From Chloroflexota bacterium (GTDB taxonomy: Bacteria > Chloroflexota > Dormibacteria > Dormibacterales > Dormibacteraceae): a stretch of DNA of 13,308 nucleotides. A program made the position numbers and the translations under genes. The DNA lies in the NCBI GenBank assembly GCA_005888075.1, contig VBKD01000115.1, forward strand, positions 1-13,308, read 5' to 3'. A model generated the notes under the pieces. That model did not search any database. It was given only the letters and a program-made list of their open reading frames with translations, and was not told the DNA's origin. Each line of letters begins with the position of its first letter. The stretch's first letter is position 1. This document shows, piece after piece, positions 12,313 to 13,308 of the stretch.

Positions 12313-12939
12313 ATGAGTATCGCCCACGGCCAGCGCGTCCTTCAGGCCGGCGAATCGCTGGCCTCTGCACGCGCGGCCATGATCCTGCTCCACGGTCGTG
12401 GTGCCACCGCGGGGGACATCATGACCATCGCATCAGAAGTCCAGCACCCCGGCTTCGCGTATCTCGCGCCTCAAGCCGCGAACAACGCGTGGTATCCCCA
12501 TCCGTTCACCGCGCCGATTGAAAGCAATGAACCCTACCTGAGCTCGGCTCTCGACATGCTGACCGGCCTGTTGAATCGTGTTCTCGAGACTGTGCCGGCC
12601 GAGAGGGTCGTTCTCCTCGGCTTTTCTCAAGGCGCATGCCTAACCTTGGAGTTCGCCGCGCGCAACGCACGCCGTTACGGCGCAATCGTCGGTTTGAGCG
12701 GTGGCCTGATCGGACCCGATGGGACGCCAAGAGACTATCCCGGCCAGTTCGATCTGACGCCTGTGTTTCTTGGCTGCAGCGATGTGGACCCGCACATCCC
12801 GAAAGAGCGAGTTCTCGGGAGTGCGGAGGTCTTCAAGCGCATGGGGGCCACGGTGAGCGTGCGGCTTTACCCGGGGATGCCGCACACCGTGAGCGAGGAC
12901 GAGCTGACCGTCGTCCGCATGCTCCTGGAGGCGATCTAG
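12313..12939 (+). CDS. Carboxylesterase/phospholipase-family alpha/beta hydrolase, MhqD-like
   Basis: From ATG 12313 the enzyme has 208 residues, the usual size for this small esterase family. It shows the oxyanion strand AAMILLHGRGAT (21-32), AYLAPQAANNAWYP (49-62), the nucleophile elbow VVLLGFSQGACL (99-110) with Ser105, the acid loop VFLGCSDVDPHIP (151-163) with Asp157, and GMPHTVS with His191. The complete Ser-Asp-His triad indicates an active hydrolase. Relatives include YpfH-type carboxylesterases and Bacillus MhqD, a hydrolase of the methylhydroquinone regulon. That is of interest because an MhqO-like dioxygenase lies 2.5 kb to the left. An in-frame GTG at 12244 would add 23 residues unlike the family and overlap the divergent dehydrogenase start, so it is rejected. 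The Shine-Dalgarno is weak. The stop overlaps the convergent gene's stop within CTAG. Confidence 0.85.
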   Translation: MSIAHGQRVLQAGESLASARAAMILLHGRGATAGDIMTIASEVQHPGFAYLAPQAANNAWYPHPFTAPIESNEPYLSSALDMLTGLLNRVLETVPAERVVLLGFSQGACLTLEFAARNARRYGAIVGLSGGLIGPDGTPRDYPGQFDLTPVFLGCSDVDPHIPKERVLGSAEVFKRMGATVSVRLYPGMPHTVSEDELTVVRMLLEAI

Positions 12940-13308
12940 GCGGCCTTCTTCTCGTACAGGGCGGCGACCGCTGACATCTCGAGGTGGCCCTTGGTCCTCG
13001 CCGCCCGTTCATAGAGATCCCTGGTGGCTGCCGTCAACGGGGTCGAGGCCCCGACGCGCCGATACAGATCGATGGCGAGCCTCAAGTCTTTGACGAGGTC
13101 GCGCAGCCTGAAGGTGACCGGTTCATATCGGTGCTCGACCAGCCCAACCTTGCGGGCGCTCAGATAGGGCGCCTGGCGGCTGAGCGTCGCGAAGACGACC
13201 TCGGGGTCCAGCCCGGCGGCCACGCCGGCGGCCTGTAGTTCGGCGGCCAGGGCCGTCACGCCGGCGAGCATGCTGTTCGAGATGAGCTTGAGCGCCGCTG
13301 CGCTGCCG
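12936..13308 (-). CDS. 3-hydroxyisobutyrate dehydrogenase-type NAD(P)-dependent oxidoreductase (C-terminal part)
   Basis: The reverse strand is open from the right window edge to a TAG at 12936-12938. The visible part begins GSAAALKLISNSMLAGVTAL, matching the 'G.g...K...N' helix of beta-hydroxyacid dehydrogenases with the catalytic Lys, followed by AELQAAGVAAGLDPEVVFAT. Next comes VTFRLRDLVKDLRLAIDL, the usual 'f...l..KDl.la...a' helix, then TAATRDLYERAARTKGHLEM. This is the all-helical C-terminal domain; the Rossmann GxGxxG domain lies outside the window. Family members oxidise 3-hydroxyisobutyrate, tartronate semialdehyde, gamma-hydroxybutyrate or related acids, or reduce imines. The substrate cannot be told from this half. 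Confidence 0.82.
   Translation of the reverse strand, partial: GSAAALKLISNSMLAGVTALAAELQAAGVAAGLDPEVVFATLSRQAPYLSARKVGLVEHRYEPVTFRLRDLVKDLRLAIDLYRRVGASTPLTAATRDLYERAARTKGHLEMSAVAALYEKKAA

Noticed and set aside
1..13308. Mobile element, prophage, defence system, tRNA or rRNA
   Set aside because: No transposase, integrase, terminal inverted repeats, phage or nuclease/toxin genes, or RNA gene signatures were seen on either strand.

Overview
The window looks like a chromosomal segment of a high-GC soil-type bacterium, by eye well above 60% GC with strong G/C preference at third codon positions. The DinB/mycothiol-type maleylpyruvate isomerase family protein, the SPW-repeat membrane protein and the ACLY-like citryl-CoA lyase fit Actinomycetota or a Chloroflexota/Dormibacterota-like lineage. 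The sequence alone does not decide between them. I see no rRNA, tRNA, CRISPR array, insertion sequence, phage gene or replication origin, and no gene-free stretch longer than about 140 bases.

Left part (1-3175): the 5' end of a MarR-type regulator (minus) is divergent from a universal stress protein and a small SPW-repeat membrane protein. A strong bidirectional hairpin separates these from a convergent ornithine cyclodeaminase/mu-crystallin family gene (minus). Divergent from that gene is a compact three-gene operon of unknown function: a three-helix membrane protein and two small soluble proteins.

Middle (3310-7874): a large secreted beta-propeller protein of the sialidase/BNR type converges on a core-only MetE-type methionine synthase (minus). 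The two share a hairpin that contains the MetE stop codon. Divergent from the MetE-like gene, with start codons only about a dozen bases apart, is a broken PaaK-type acyl-CoA ligase. It has lost the segment carrying its adenylate P-loop and is frameshifted at that point.

Right part (7870-13308): palindromic GC-rich intergenic repeats precede a probable operon of three genes: a stand-alone citryl-CoA lyase, a two-domain VOC ring-cleaving dioxygenase (MhqO-like) and a maleylpyruvate isomerase family protein. This run ends in a strong hairpin. Then follow a GNAT acetyltransferase, an iron-ADH/maleylacetate reductase-like dehydrogenase (minus), a carboxylesterase/phospholipase family hydrolase (MhqD-like, plus) and the C-terminal part of a 3-hydroxyisobutyrate dehydrogenase-type enzyme (minus, cut by the window edge).

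The most coherent biological reading is a dispersed aromatic/quinone-handling neighbourhood: ring-cleaving VOC enzyme, MhqD-like hydrolase, maleylpyruvate-isomerase-type and maleylacetate-reductase-type enzymes. That reading rests on family resemblance and is an inference. I found no clear defence, mobile or wholly new system. The less familiar items are the small unknown operon, the inactivated ligase next to the citryl-CoA lyase, and the core-MetE gene.
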